Shown: positions 10,070 through 18,728 of the stretch, piece by piece | Numbering within the stretch: the first letter of the stretch is position 1 | How the letters are laid out: each line of letters begins with the position of its first letter | Source of the DNA: an uncultured Granulosicoccaceae bacterium | Lineage (GTDB): Bacteria; Pseudomonadota; Gammaproteobacteria; Granulosicoccales; Granulosicoccaceae | Direction: 5' to 3' | DNA: 64,000 nt | NCBI GenBank assembly: GCA_937951345.1 | Contig: CALFCF010000023.1 | Coordinates: 36,432-100,431 of the forward strand | Notes under the pieces: generated by a model | Database searches by the model: none | What the model saw: the letters and a program-made list of their open reading frames with translations, nothing else | Told to the model about the DNA's origin: nothing | Program-made: the position numbers and the translations under genes

Positions 10070-10455
10070 TGATTTGGCTGGTACACATTATCAGCCTTGC
10101 ATTTATTATCCCCGGCTGCGTATTTCTGTTGGCTGGCGGGTATGGACTGATCCGTATGCCGGATCTTTATACCCGTTTGCATGCTGCCAGTATGACTGAT
10201 ACCGGAGCAACCATTCTGTTGATCATCGGTATGAGTATCGAAGCCATCTTTGTCTTCAACAGCTTTAGTGCGTTTGTAAAGCTGATCCTGATCATGCTTT
10301 TCGCATTGTTTACAACACCAACAGCGTCCCATGCATTAGCTAAAACTGCATTGATGGGTGGTTTGATACCGACAAATCGTGAAGGTGATCCGATGTTTGA
10401 CTCCATCGAGGACGTAGAACGGCTCGCCGATCGAGTGGGTGATCACGATGATTGA
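10069..10455 (+). CDS. mnhG: Mrp/Mnh-type antiporter subunit G
   Basis: Three-helix subunit of 128 residues. The motif G-L-I-R-M-P-D-L-Y-T-R-L-H-A-A-S after the first helix is the MnhG signature. A charged C-terminal tail (E-D-V-E-R-L-A-D-R) extends into the cytoplasm. The 3' end overlaps the following gene by 8 bases (ATGATTGA). Confidence 0.92.
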   Translation: MIWLVHIISLAFIIPGCVFLLAGGYGLIRMPDLYTRLHAASMTDTGATILLIIGMSIEAIFVFNSFSAFVKLILIMLFALFTTPTASHALAKTALMGGLIPTNREGDPMFDSIEDVERLADRVGDHDD

Positions 10456-11071
10456 ACAACTGCTGATCGTTGTATTACTGACCTTTTTAGTTGTCTGCAC
10501 AATCGGCATCATTTACCTGCGGGATTTGCTGGCTGCTGTTATTTTACTCGGTATTTACAGTCTTACCGCTGCTGGTATTTTTGTAGTTATGGACGCCGTT
10601 GATGTAGCGTTCACCGAGGCTGCGGTTGGAGCAGGAATCTCAACCATTTTACTGCTTGGTTGTCTGTCTCATACCGAGCACGTGCAAAAACCGCAACGAC
10701 ACAATAATTATTGGGCACTGGGCATGGTAAGCGTTACAGGCATATTGCTCATATATGGCACGCTGGATATGCCTCGTTACGGTGAGGCCCTCTCACCAGC
10801 AAATAGCCATCCCGATCTGGCGCAACGGTTTATCAACGAGAGCGCCGGAGAAACAGGTGTGCCGAACATTGTAACTTCCGTCCTAGCCAGCTATCGAGGT
10901 TACGATACATTGGGTGAAACCGTAGTTGTTTTCAGCGCTGGGATAGCGGTTTTAGCACTGCTGGGACGTAAACGACGACGCGTTGATGATGACGAAAACG
11001 AAGACGTAACAAACCCTGAGTTGGCTTCTAGCGCCAGTGATAAAAGTGATGACCGGGGTACGAACGTATGA
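10448..11071 (+). CDS. Free-standing MrpA C-terminal region (DUF4040/MbhD plus MbhE-like)
   Basis: Membrane protein of about 207 residues matching the C-terminal portion of MrpA, here as a separate polypeptide. The first 80 residues are a DUF4040/MbhD-type domain (L-R-D-L-L-A-A-V-I-L-L-G-I-Y-S-L, then A-F-T-E-A-A-V-G-A-G). The segment near residues 145-180 (V-L-A-S-Y-R-G-Y-D-T-L-G-E-T) matches the MbhE-like region. In the antiporter these parts form the link between the large A subunit and the rest of the complex. ATG 10448 is preferred; an in-frame GTG lies at 10439. A highly charged cytoplasmic tail (D/E/R-rich) ends the protein. The stop overlaps the next start (ATGA). Confidence 0.8.
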   Translation: MIEQLLIVVLLTFLVVCTIGIIYLRDLLAAVILLGIYSLTAAGIFVVMDAVDVAFTEAAVGAGISTILLLGCLSHTEHVQKPQRHNNYWALGMVSVTGILLIYGTLDMPRYGEALSPANSHPDLAQRFINESAGETGVPNIVTSVLASYRGYDTLGETVVVFSAGIAVLALLGRKRRRVDDDENEDVTNPELASSASDKSDDRGTNV

Positions 11072-11502
11072 TGCGCAAGTATCAGCGGCAACGACATCGT
11101 GTCCTACAGATCGTTACCAAGTTATTGACTCCGTTTGTATTATTGTTTGCGCTATATGTGCAGTTTCACGGTGATTATGGCCCAGGCGGCGGTTTCCAGG
11201 CAGGGGTTATATTTGCCGCTGCCTTTATTATTCACGGACTGATTTTCGGTGTCGACAAAACCCGGCTTGTGCTCTCACCCGGCGTAATACGGGTACTAAT
11301 GGCTTTTGGCGTTCTGTTGTATGCGTTAACGGGCGTAGCCGGAATGCTGTTGGGGGGGAATTTCCTAGACTACAACGTTCTGGCACCCAGCGCGCTAAGC
11401 GGTCAACATTGGGGGATATTTGCGGTGGAGTTGGGTGTCGGTATTACCGTCACGTCTGTGATGATCAGTTTGTTTTACAGCTTCGCGAGTTCGAGAAGGT
11501 GA
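11068..11502 (+). CDS. mnhB: Mrp/Mnh-type antiporter subunit B
   Basis: Four-helix subunit of 144 residues. The H-G-D-Y-G-P-G-G-G-F-Q-A-G motif between the first two helices is the MnhB signature (usually HGHxSPGGGFQGG). ATGA overlap with the previous gene. Confidence 0.9.
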   Translation: MMRKYQRQRHRVLQIVTKLLTPFVLLFALYVQFHGDYGPGGGFQAGVIFAAAFIIHGLIFGVDKTRLVLSPGVIRVLMAFGVLLYALTGVAGMLLGGNFLDYNVLAPSALSGQHWGIFAVELGVGITVTSVMISLFYSFASSRR

Positions 11503-11554
11503 AGTGTAACTATTTCATGATGAGGTATTGCGTAAACAGCACCGGCGACCGCAT

Positions 11555-11977
11555 ATGCTGAATTTCCTCGCACTCTATAACTACTGGGTGGTGATAGTAC
11601 TTATGATGGCGGGTTTGTACATCATGATTGCGCGTCACAATCTGGTGAAAAAACTCATTGGCTTAAGCATTTTTCAAACATCGATCTTCTATTTGTACAT
11701 CAGCATGGGAAAGGTCAGTGGTGGAACAGCGCCAATTTTGATTGGCAAAATCTCTCATGAAAAAGAGAAGGCCGGTTCAGCAACTTCAGCTGCGGCCGAG
11801 CAAATCACAACTGTCGTCTATTCAAACCCGCTTCCGCATGTACTGATACTGACAGCCATTGTTGTCGGTGTAGCGACTACTGCCGTTGGCCTTGCACTGA
11901 TCGTAAGAATTAACGAAGAGTACGGCAGCATAGAAGAGGATGATATCCGTGCAATGGAGCAAAGGGACCCGGTGTGA
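11555..11977 (+). CDS. mnhC: Mrp/Mnh-type antiporter subunit C (NuoK-like)
   Basis: NuoK-like three-helix subunit, about 140 residues from ATG 11555. A TTG at 11528 would add nine basic residues that look non-native. The segment G-L-Y-I-M-I-A-R-H-N-L-V-K-K-L-I-G-L and a third helix near residues 95-120 fit MnhC. The stop overlaps the GTG of the next gene by four bases (GTGA). Confidence 0.9.
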   Translation: MLNFLALYNYWVVIVLMMAGLYIMIARHNLVKKLIGLSIFQTSIFYLYISMGKVSGGTAPILIGKISHEKEKAGSATSAAAEQITTVVYSNPLPHVLILTAIVVGVATTAVGLALIVRINEEYGSIEEDDIRAMEQRDPV

Positions 11978-13515
11978 ACTTTTTTGACCAGGTACCTGCA
12001 CTGCAAATAGCTGTCCCGTTGATCGGGGCACCGGTATGTGTGCTTTTACGTAATGGCCGGGCAGCTTGGGCCGTTACGCAATTCTGCAGCGTCATATGCA
12101 CATTGCTGTCCTGTATGTTGGTGGCGGCAACGCGTGACGGCACGGTGATTCGTTATGAACTCGGCAGCTGGAGTGCCCCCAGCGGCATCGAGTATTACGT
12201 CGACATTGTAAATGCCTCTGTACTGCTTGTCGTATCGTTTATCAGCGCAATAGTCTGTTTATATGCCTATCGTGGTGCAGAGAAAGAAATCCAGCAGGAC
12301 AAACATTATCTGTTCTACACAGGCTGGTTGCTATGTATCACAGGCTTACTTGGTATCGTAATCACGGGCGATGCATTTAACGCCTTTGTCTTTCTTGAAA
12401 TCTCGTCTTTGGCCACTTATCTGCTGATATCACTGGGGCCGGATCGTAACTCTCTCACAGCAGCATTCCGCTACCTGATTATGGGCAGCATTGGTGCTTC
12501 GTTTATTTTGATCGGAGTAGGATTTTTATTTGCAGCTACAGGCTCGCTGAATATGGCGGACATCAGCGCAAGGATACCTATCGCCGATAGTCCACGTACG
12601 GTGCTTGTAGCATTTAGTTTCCTGACAGTCGGACTAATGATAAAAGCAGCAATCTTTCCGTTGCATGCCTGGCTAGCCAATGCCTATCACTATGCGCCAG
12701 TTACCGTTACCGCATTGTTATCAGGTACCGCGACTAAAGTGTCTCTGTATTTGCTATTGCGTTTCTTTTTCAATGTGTTCGGCATTCAATTCAGCTTCGG
12801 ACAGATGTTGCTCAACTACGTTTTACTGCCAGCAGCAATAGCCGGATTTGTTCTAATGTCAGTCGTGGCACTCTATCAAAGCGATTTACGGCGCATGCTG
12901 GCTTATTCCAGTGTTGCGCAGATAGGTTACATTGTTGCCGGAATTTGCCTTGTCAGCCCGCTTGGAATCAGTGCAGGTATTGTCCACATCATAAATCATG
13001 CGCTGATAAAGTCAGCATTATTCATGGCAACAGGCTGCATTGTTTATAGGCTAGGGCATGCGCATATTCAAAGTCTCGGTGGCATGGCTAAACAGATGCC
13101 GATCACAACCGCAGCGTTTATTGCCAGTGGTCTGAGTTTGATTGGTGTGCCGTTAACTGCCGGCTTCATCAGCAAGTTCAATTTAATAGCTGCAATGCTC
13201 GAACAAGGATGGTGGATAGGAGCGGCCTTGATTCTGGCTAGTTCATTGATGGCAACACTGTATATCGGGCGAGTGGTGGAAATCATGATCTTCCGCAAAC
13301 CCCGAACGTCCACGGGTACGCTTGAAGTCAATGAAGCCCCCATGCAAATGCTCATACCTCTGTGGCTTCTGATAGCGCTAAGTATCGTATTTGGTATTTT
13401 TGGCAATGAGACGTTGTCAATTGCCAGCGCCGGCGCTGAGCGACTACTCACTGGGCCACTCGCTCCTGCGCTTGTGCCGGAATCTGCTTACCTGAGCACA
13501 GGAGCAGGGCAATGA
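11974..13515 (+). CDS. mnhD: Mrp/Mnh-type antiporter subunit D, first copy
   Basis: Large ion-translocating subunit of the NuoL/M/N antiporter family, 513 residues, GTG start, about 14 predicted helices. Conserved features include the F-L-E-I-S-S segment in helix 5 (the functional Glu), a Lys-containing helix 7 (M-I-K-A-A-I-F-P-L-H-A-W-L) and a helix with H-I-I-N-H-A-L-I-K-S. This is the copy most like canonical MnhD. It overlaps the following gene by four bases. Confidence 0.92.
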   Translation: MNFFDQVPALQIAVPLIGAPVCVLLRNGRAAWAVTQFCSVICTLLSCMLVAATRDGTVIRYELGSWSAPSGIEYYVDIVNASVLLVVSFISAIVCLYAYRGAEKEIQQDKHYLFYTGWLLCITGLLGIVITGDAFNAFVFLEISSLATYLLISLGPDRNSLTAAFRYLIMGSIGASFILIGVGFLFAATGSLNMADISARIPIADSPRTVLVAFSFLTVGLMIKAAIFPLHAWLANAYHYAPVTVTALLSGTATKVSLYLLLRFFFNVFGIQFSFGQMLLNYVLLPAAIAGFVLMSVVALYQSDLRRMLAYSSVAQIGYIVAGICLVSPLGISAGIVHIINHALIKSALFMATGCIVYRLGHAHIQSLGGMAKQMPITTAAFIASGLSLIGVPLTAGFISKFNLIAAMLEQGWWIGAALILASSLMATLYIGRVVEIMIFRKPRTSTGTLEVNEAPMQMLIPLWLLIALSIVFGIFGNETLSIASAGAERLLTGPLAPALVPESAYLSTGAGQ

Positions 13516-15044
13516 ATCCACTCTGGACGTTGTTGCCACCGCTGGCGGTAATCCCGTTCATATTGTTCTTTGGCGAGAAGCGACGCAATCTTCGTGAGCT
13601 CAGTATCATCGTCGCCGGTTTTGTCTTGCTTTTTATAAACAACAGGATTTACAACGATGTTGTTCAAGGTGCTTCGCCTGAGAGCGGATCGCTTGCCATG
13701 ATGGGCGAGCTGTCAATGAAGCTCTCTGCGGAGCCAATAGGCAATCTGTTTGCTCTGTTAGCCAGTTTCTTATGGGTCATTACGACTGTTTACAGTATCG
13801 GCTACATGAGAAGTCATAAAGAAATCAATCAAACACGTTTCTATATTTGTTTCGCCATTGCAATAGCCGCTGTTATGTCGGCAGCGTATGCAGATAACCT
13901 GCTGACACTCTTTATTGCCTATGAAGCGTTAACGCTATCGACGTTACCGCTGGTCACACATGCGGGTACCGACGCGGCCCGTCAGGGTGGAAAAACCTAT
14001 ATCCGGCTATTGATGGGTACATCTATAGGGTTGCTGATGCCAGCTGTGATCTGGACATTTGTATTGACCGGCACGACGGATTTTGAAGCCGGTGGTATTC
14101 TTGGTCCTGAAATTGGAACCACCACGCTCGCCATATTAGCTGGTTTATACGTTTTCGGTATTGGCAAGGCGGCGATCATGCCATTCCATCGCTGGCTTCC
14201 TGCTGCGATGGTCGCTCCTACGCCAGTCAGCGCGCTCCTGCATGCGGTAGCTGTCGTTAAAACCGGTGTATTCGCACTGTTGAAAATAGCGACCTATACC
14301 TTCGGTGTAGACACGCTGGCTGCCAGTGGCGCAGGCGAGTGGATTCTATGGATTGCCACCTTTACGGTTTTAGCTTCATCACTGATCGCTTTTACTAAGG
14401 ATAACCTGAAGGCAAGACTTGCATACTCCACTGTTAGTCAACTGTCATACATCATCATTGCAGCATTACTTGCCAGCAGTACTGCCATAACCGGTGGGGC
14501 CATGCACATTGTGATGCATGGTTTTGCCAAAATTACCCTGTTCTTTTGCGCCGGGGCAATATTGGTAGCCGCTCACAAAACCCTAATCAGTGAGCTTGAC
14601 GGTCTTGGCAAGACAATGCCCATAACCATGGTAGCGTTTACGATAGGTAGTCTTGGCATCATTGGTTTGCCACCGGCAAGCGGTCTTTGGAGCAAACTGA
14701 TGATTGCGCAAGGAACACTTGATAACGGGTACATTTGGATTATCGCTGTATTAATGCTGAGCACATTGCTAAATATAGGTTATTTATTGGTCATCCCATT
14801 GCGCGCTTTTTTTAAGCCGCTGCCAGCCCCGCAGTCGGAGGATAACCATCACTCACATGATTCAACGCACGCATCCGACGAATCATATGATTTGTTAAGC
14901 TCAAATTCCATGCAAGCCGCTGGCTGGCAGGAAGCACCGGCGCCGTCGTTGTGGGCGATAGTAATGACATCCTCTGTTGTCATACTGTTGTTTTTCTATC
15001 CCGCACCACTGGTTGAATTGTTGGAGCAGGTGCAGTGGCGTTGA
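13512..15044 (+). CDS. Second NuoL/M/N-family antiporter subunit (MnhD-like)
   Basis: A 510-residue member of the same family, divergent from its neighbour. It keeps the L-F-I-A-Y-E-A-L-T-L-S-T helix-5 segment and G-I-G-K-A-A-I-M-P-F-H-R-W-L in helix 7, with A-L-L-H-A-V-A-V-V-K following. A hydrophilic, His/Ser/Asp-rich loop (about residues 440-475) precedes the last helix. Together with the third D-type subunit at 15554 it could replace the N-terminal antiporter part of MrpA, which is missing from this cluster. Assignment to a specific role is inference. Confidence 0.85.
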   Translation: MNPLWTLLPPLAVIPFILFFGEKRRNLRELSIIVAGFVLLFINNRIYNDVVQGASPESGSLAMMGELSMKLSAEPIGNLFALLASFLWVITTVYSIGYMRSHKEINQTRFYICFAIAIAAVMSAAYADNLLTLFIAYEALTLSTLPLVTHAGTDAARQGGKTYIRLLMGTSIGLLMPAVIWTFVLTGTTDFEAGGILGPEIGTTTLAILAGLYVFGIGKAAIMPFHRWLPAAMVAPTPVSALLHAVAVVKTGVFALLKIATYTFGVDTLAASGAGEWILWIATFTVLASSLIAFTKDNLKARLAYSTVSQLSYIIIAALLASSTAITGGAMHIVMHGFAKITLFFCAGAILVAAHKTLISELDGLGKTMPITMVAFTIGSLGIIGLPPASGLWSKLMIAQGTLDNGYIWIIAVLMLSTLLNIGYLLVIPLRAFFKPLPAPQSEDNHHSHDSTHASDESYDLLSSNSMQAAGWQEAPAPSLWAIVMTSSVVILLFFYPAPLVELLEQVQWR

Positions 15045-15140
15045 GTTATAACGTTTACACAGTTATAAACCTACGGTCACAGGTGCGCGTGAGTTGAATG
15101 TTCATACCGGATTAAGTATTGGGTAAAACGATCGATTAAT

Positions 15141-15557
15141 ATGCCAAGCAAAAGTAACAAGCCTTACGACTTCGCTGCCTGGTTTACCTGGGTAGACAAC
15201 CCTGTCCGGGTACGAAGAGTCGTGCGCGCATTACTTATTTTCTGTGCAGTCCTCTTTGTCATAGATTTGTTGTACCACCGACATGCCTATTTCGGTTTCG
15301 AACAAAGCAGAGGGTTCTATGCCATTAGCGGATTTGTTGCGTTTGCCGGCATCGTTATCCTCGCCGGGCAACTTCGACGTCTGATTCGGCGTGAAGAGAA
15401 TTACTATTCACCCGAATCAATCGACGGTGAGAAGTATCCGCCAAACGAGCTATCGATAATTGACAACAAACAACGGTCTGAGTTTACGGACAGCCAACAG
15501 AACGAGTCGATAACAAGCCGCTCAACCGCGCACATGGATCAGGGGGGCGACAAGTGA
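15141..15557 (+). CDS. Small two-helix membrane protein of the antiporter operon
   Basis: 138 residues, no family recognised. Two hydrophobic helices (about residues 30-50 and 60-82) are flanked by basic residues, and a hydrophilic, acidic/Gln-rich C-terminal tail of about 50 residues lies in the cytoplasm. It is 96 nt after the second D subunit and overlaps the third D subunit by four bases (GTGA), so it is translated as part of the operon. A structural or assembly role is inferred from position only. Confidence 0.75.
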   Translation: MPSKSNKPYDFAAWFTWVDNPVRVRRVVRALLIFCAVLFVIDLLYHRHAYFGFEQSRGFYAISGFVAFAGIVILAGQLRRLIRREENYYSPESIDGEKYPPNELSIIDNKQRSEFTDSQQNESITSRSTAHMDQGGDK

Positions 15558-17251
15558 CGCTGGCACAACCTGCTTTTCTGTTCCTTGCAGCTGCTGCCGG
15601 CTGTGCGTTTATCAGAAACGCAAAATTGCGCGCCTTATTGCTGTTGGCTGTTCCTTGTATCTCATTGCTGTGGGTAGCATTGCTCGATTCTGGTACACAC
15701 GCAACAGTTCAATATGCCGGCCTTACTCTCGAAATGATGCGCGTAGACGGGTTGTCGCGCATCTTCGCTATCATTTTTTCTATCGCGGCGGGTTTATCAG
15801 CATTGTACGCATGGCACGTACGTGACTTGATGCAGCAAATCGCCACACTGGCTTACGCTGGAGCCGCAATCGGTGGCGTCTTTGCGGGTGACTTACTGAC
15901 ACTGTTCCTTTACTGGGAAGTTACCGCCGTAGCATCGGTTTTCCTGATCTGGGCACGACGTACGCACGGTGCATTCAGTACCGGTATGCGCTATCTGCTG
16001 ATTCAAGTTCTGTCGGGCGTACTGCTGCTGATGGGTTTGCTGCTGCACTACCAGGACAGCGGCAGCATGGCGTTTACATCTATGACACTGGGTTCTATCG
16101 GAACCTGGTGCATCTTTATCGCTTTCGGCATCAAGTGCGCGTTTCCATTGCTGCACAACTGGCTACAGGACTCATATCCGGCAGCAACCGTAACAGGCAC
16201 CGTCGTTCTGTCTGCGTTCACCACTAAAATGGCAGTTTACGCACTGGCGCGCGGGTTTCCTGGCACAGAAATACTGGTTTACATAGGCGCTGTAATGACG
16301 CTATTTCCGATTTTCTTTGCTGAAATCGAGAATGATTTAAGACGGGTACTGGCTTACAGCCTGAACAACCAACTCGGTTTTATGGTTGTTGGTGTTGGTA
16401 TCGGCACGCCGTTAGCGATAAACGGTACAGCGGCACACGCCTTTTGCCATATCCTGTACAAAGCACTGTTATTCATGAGTATTGGAGCTGTACTTTTTCG
16501 AACTGGTACCAGCAAAGCATCGGAACTCGGCGGTCTCTATCGCACGATGCCTAAAACAGCAATATTCTGTCTGATAGGTGCAGCGTCGATATCCGCCGTG
16601 CCTTTGTTCAGTGGGTTTGTTTCGAAATCTCTGATTCTATCCGCCGCAGGCAAGGAAGGTTACTGGCTTATCTGGATCGCGTTGCTGATCGCGTCAGCAG
16701 GCGTATTAAGTCATTCAGGTATCAAAATTCCGTACGCTGCTTTTTTTGCCAAAGATTGTGGTAAGCGACCAGCTGAAGCTCCGCGCCATATGCTTTGGGC
16801 CATGGGTATAACGGCAAGTTTGTGTGTGCTTATTGGCATTTTCCCGGGCGTGCTCTACAGCTTGCTACCCAACGATGTGCCTTATCATCCTTATACATTC
16901 GGCCATATATTGACCCAATTGCAGTTACTCGGATTTGCGCTGCTGGCGTTTGTCTTTGTTATGAAAACCGGACTACACCCTCACGAGATTCGTGCGGTTA
17001 ATGTGGATAGTGATTGGATTTACCGGAAGTTTTTACCGAAACAAATCAAGCGTATCTCACCAACAATAGGCATTCTGGTCAGCCTGCCGGGTAAATGGTT
17101 GGCCAACGCCGTTGCTCATTCGACAGCGCAATTAGCAAAATTGAGCGAGCCACGAGGGGTTCTTGCCAGAGGTTGGAGTATCAACAGCATGGTATTCATA
17201 CTGACAGTAGTTATGGGTCTGGTACTGATTTTTAATTTCGGCAAGGTTTGA
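15554..17251 (+). CDS. Third NuoL/M/N-family antiporter subunit (MnhD-like)
   Basis: 565-residue ion-translocating membrane subunit, GTG start overlapping the preceding gene. Helix 5 reads F-L-Y-W-E-V-T-A-V-A (functional Glu kept), helix 7 F-G-I-K-C-A-F-P-L-L-H-N-W-L, and a later helix has A-F-C-H-I-L-Y-K-A-L. Two further hydrophobic segments at the C-terminus, the last at about residues 540-560, are separated by a basic amphipathic stretch, which makes it longer than canonical MnhD and somewhat NuoL-like. It ends the operon. Confidence 0.88.
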   Translation: MTLAQPAFLFLAAAAGCAFIRNAKLRALLLLAVPCISLLWVALLDSGTHATVQYAGLTLEMMRVDGLSRIFAIIFSIAAGLSALYAWHVRDLMQQIATLAYAGAAIGGVFAGDLLTLFLYWEVTAVASVFLIWARRTHGAFSTGMRYLLIQVLSGVLLLMGLLLHYQDSGSMAFTSMTLGSIGTWCIFIAFGIKCAFPLLHNWLQDSYPAATVTGTVVLSAFTTKMAVYALARGFPGTEILVYIGAVMTLFPIFFAEIENDLRRVLAYSLNNQLGFMVVGVGIGTPLAINGTAAHAFCHILYKALLFMSIGAVLFRTGTSKASELGGLYRTMPKTAIFCLIGAASISAVPLFSGFVSKSLILSAAGKEGYWLIWIALLIASAGVLSHSGIKIPYAAFFAKDCGKRPAEAPRHMLWAMGITASLCVLIGIFPGVLYSLLPNDVPYHPYTFGHILTQLQLLGFALLAFVFVMKTGLHPHEIRAVNVDSDWIYRKFLPKQIKRISPTIGILVSLPGKWLANAVAHSTAQLAKLSEPRGVLARGWSINSMVFILTVVMGLVLIFNFGKV

Positions 17252-17372
17252 TTTTCGGATGTAACGCGGTTGTGTTTATGTTTGCGACGGGCGAAGAGAT
17301 TGCAACATTGCTATTGCGTCGGTAATGCAATGGCAAGGCATGCAATTACACGGATTGATTTGCAAAGATTGG

Positions 17373-17705
17373 TTACTCAATAAGTTCAGGATTCTCGAAG
17401 CCGGGTAGTTTTTCACACAACAACCGTAAAGCGTCTTCTTTGCCATCGCGTATTAGCGCCGACAGATCGAATCGCTCAATCACTCCCAGATCACCGGGCA
17501 GAATTCCCTTGTGAATGTTGTAGCCATAGGAAAACGATGCAGCCCCAAGTGTACCGAGTAATACCCAGAAGAGGAGCTTCAGGCTGCTACGAATTATCTT
17601 TAGCGCGGCAATAATGAATAACAGCACACCGATGCCCATCATTAATTCATTGGCATATTCGAAACCGAGAAACTCTTGCCAGTACCGTTGCAGATCTTCA
17701 ATCAT
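17373..17705 (-). CDS. Small membrane protein, unknown function
   Basis: 110 residues, family not recognised. A hydrophobic pair of segments (about residues 22-38 and 43-62) suggests a helical hairpin, followed by a soluble C-terminal part. GGAAG lies 6 nt before the ATG, which supports translation. It is convergent with the antiporter operon and divergent from the SDR gene, so it is a single-gene unit. Confidence 0.6.
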   Translation of the reverse strand: MIEDLQRYWQEFLGFEYANELMMGIGVLLFIIAALKIIRSSLKLLFWVLLGTLGAASFSYGYNIHKGILPGDLGVIERFDLSALIRDGKEDALRLLCEKLPGFENPELIE

Positions 17706-17900
17706 TTTTGCTTCCGATTTTTACCCTTATTTATCCTTCCGCTTTTGCTTGCCGGGTGTGTAGGACGCTATGCACTTGACACGACAAGCGCTATCATAGC
17801 GAAAATACCCTGTGTCAGCTGATCTACCTGCTGCAGGCTATCTTAATTAACAAGCTGTCATCGTCTTGACAGCCAAATTCTAGAGTTTAGAGGCGCTAAC

Positions 17901-18617
17901 ATGGATATTGCAGGAAAAAAGGCCGTTGTATTCGGTGGTACGTCGGGTATCGGGCTGGCAGCGGTAAAGCAACTTGTTGCCAAAGGAGCTGAAGTCATCG
18001 CCATCAGTCGCGATCCGGATAAAGCGAAATCCAACGGCGACTTGCCGTCTGATGTAACACTAAAAGCATGCGACTCCACTGATGAGTCAGCCGTCGAAGC
18101 TGTGCTTAGCGACTGTGCGCCCTACGATATTCTGGTGAGTTCCGCTACCGGCGGCCAGCGCGCTGTTGGTCCTTTTCTGGAAATGGACCTGGAGGGTTAT
18201 AAAAATTCGTTTGCGAAGCTATGGGGCTACGCGGCCGTGGTGCGGCATGGCACCCGGCATCTGTCGGATAATGGCGCCATTGTTCTCGTCAGCGGTGCAC
18301 CCGCCAGACGCTGTAAGCCGGGACAGGTGGCCATTTCGTCGGTTGGCGGTGCAGTCGAGGCACTGGTTAGAGCGACAGCGCCTGAAATAGCGCCAAAGCG
18401 TATCAACGTTATGTCCCCCGGACAAATCGACACACCCATGGTCGCGCTGCAAGGTGACGAGCGCTCAGCGTTCTATCAGAAAATGACTGACGGACATGTG
18501 ATACCCCGGGCCGGTACGCCGGATGAATGTGCGCACGGTATAGTTTTCCTGATAGAAAATGACTTTGTTACTGGCACCACCATCGATGTGGATGGTGGCT
18601 GGATACTCACCTCTTAA
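17901..18617 (+). CDS. SDR-fold protein lacking the catalytic Tyr/Lys pair
   Basis: Short-chain dehydrogenase/reductase-fold protein, 238 residues. The N-terminal NAD(P)-binding motif G-G-T-S-G-I-G (residues 12-18) and C-terminal features (I-N-V-M-S-P-G-Q-I-D-T-P, then T-G-T-T-I-D-V-D-G-G) are normal. Where YxxxK is expected the sequence reads Q-V-A-I-S-S-V-G-G-A-V-E, with neither Tyr nor Lys. It may bind a nucleotide without classical SDR chemistry, or use a different active site. Single gene with no operon partner. Confidence 0.8.
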   Translation: MDIAGKKAVVFGGTSGIGLAAVKQLVAKGAEVIAISRDPDKAKSNGDLPSDVTLKACDSTDESAVEAVLSDCAPYDILVSSATGGQRAVGPFLEMDLEGYKNSFAKLWGYAAVVRHGTRHLSDNGAIVLVSGAPARRCKPGQVAISSVGGAVEALVRATAPEIAPKRINVMSPGQIDTPMVALQGDERSAFYQKMTDGHVIPRAGTPDECAHGIVFLIENDFVTGTTIDVDGGWILTS

Positions 18618-18630
18618 CACGGCGGCAAAA

Positions 18631-18664
18631 GACAAAGGTTTTCCTGTCACGGAAAACTTTTGTC
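18631..18664. terminator. Hairpin between convergent SDR and sugar dehydrogenase genes
   Basis: 14-bp stem GACAAAGGTTTTCC / GGAAAACTTTTGTC with one G-U wobble and a 6-nt TGTCAC loop, 13 nt after the SDR stop and about 65 nt beyond the end of the opposing gene. Stem ends are A/T-rich on both strands, so it could terminate in either direction. Confidence 0.6.
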
Positions 18665-18728
18665 GGTAAATCGGGATTTTAGTGACAATATTGCTGTTGA
18701 TAGCGACTTTGCAGCGTTGTCTGCACCT

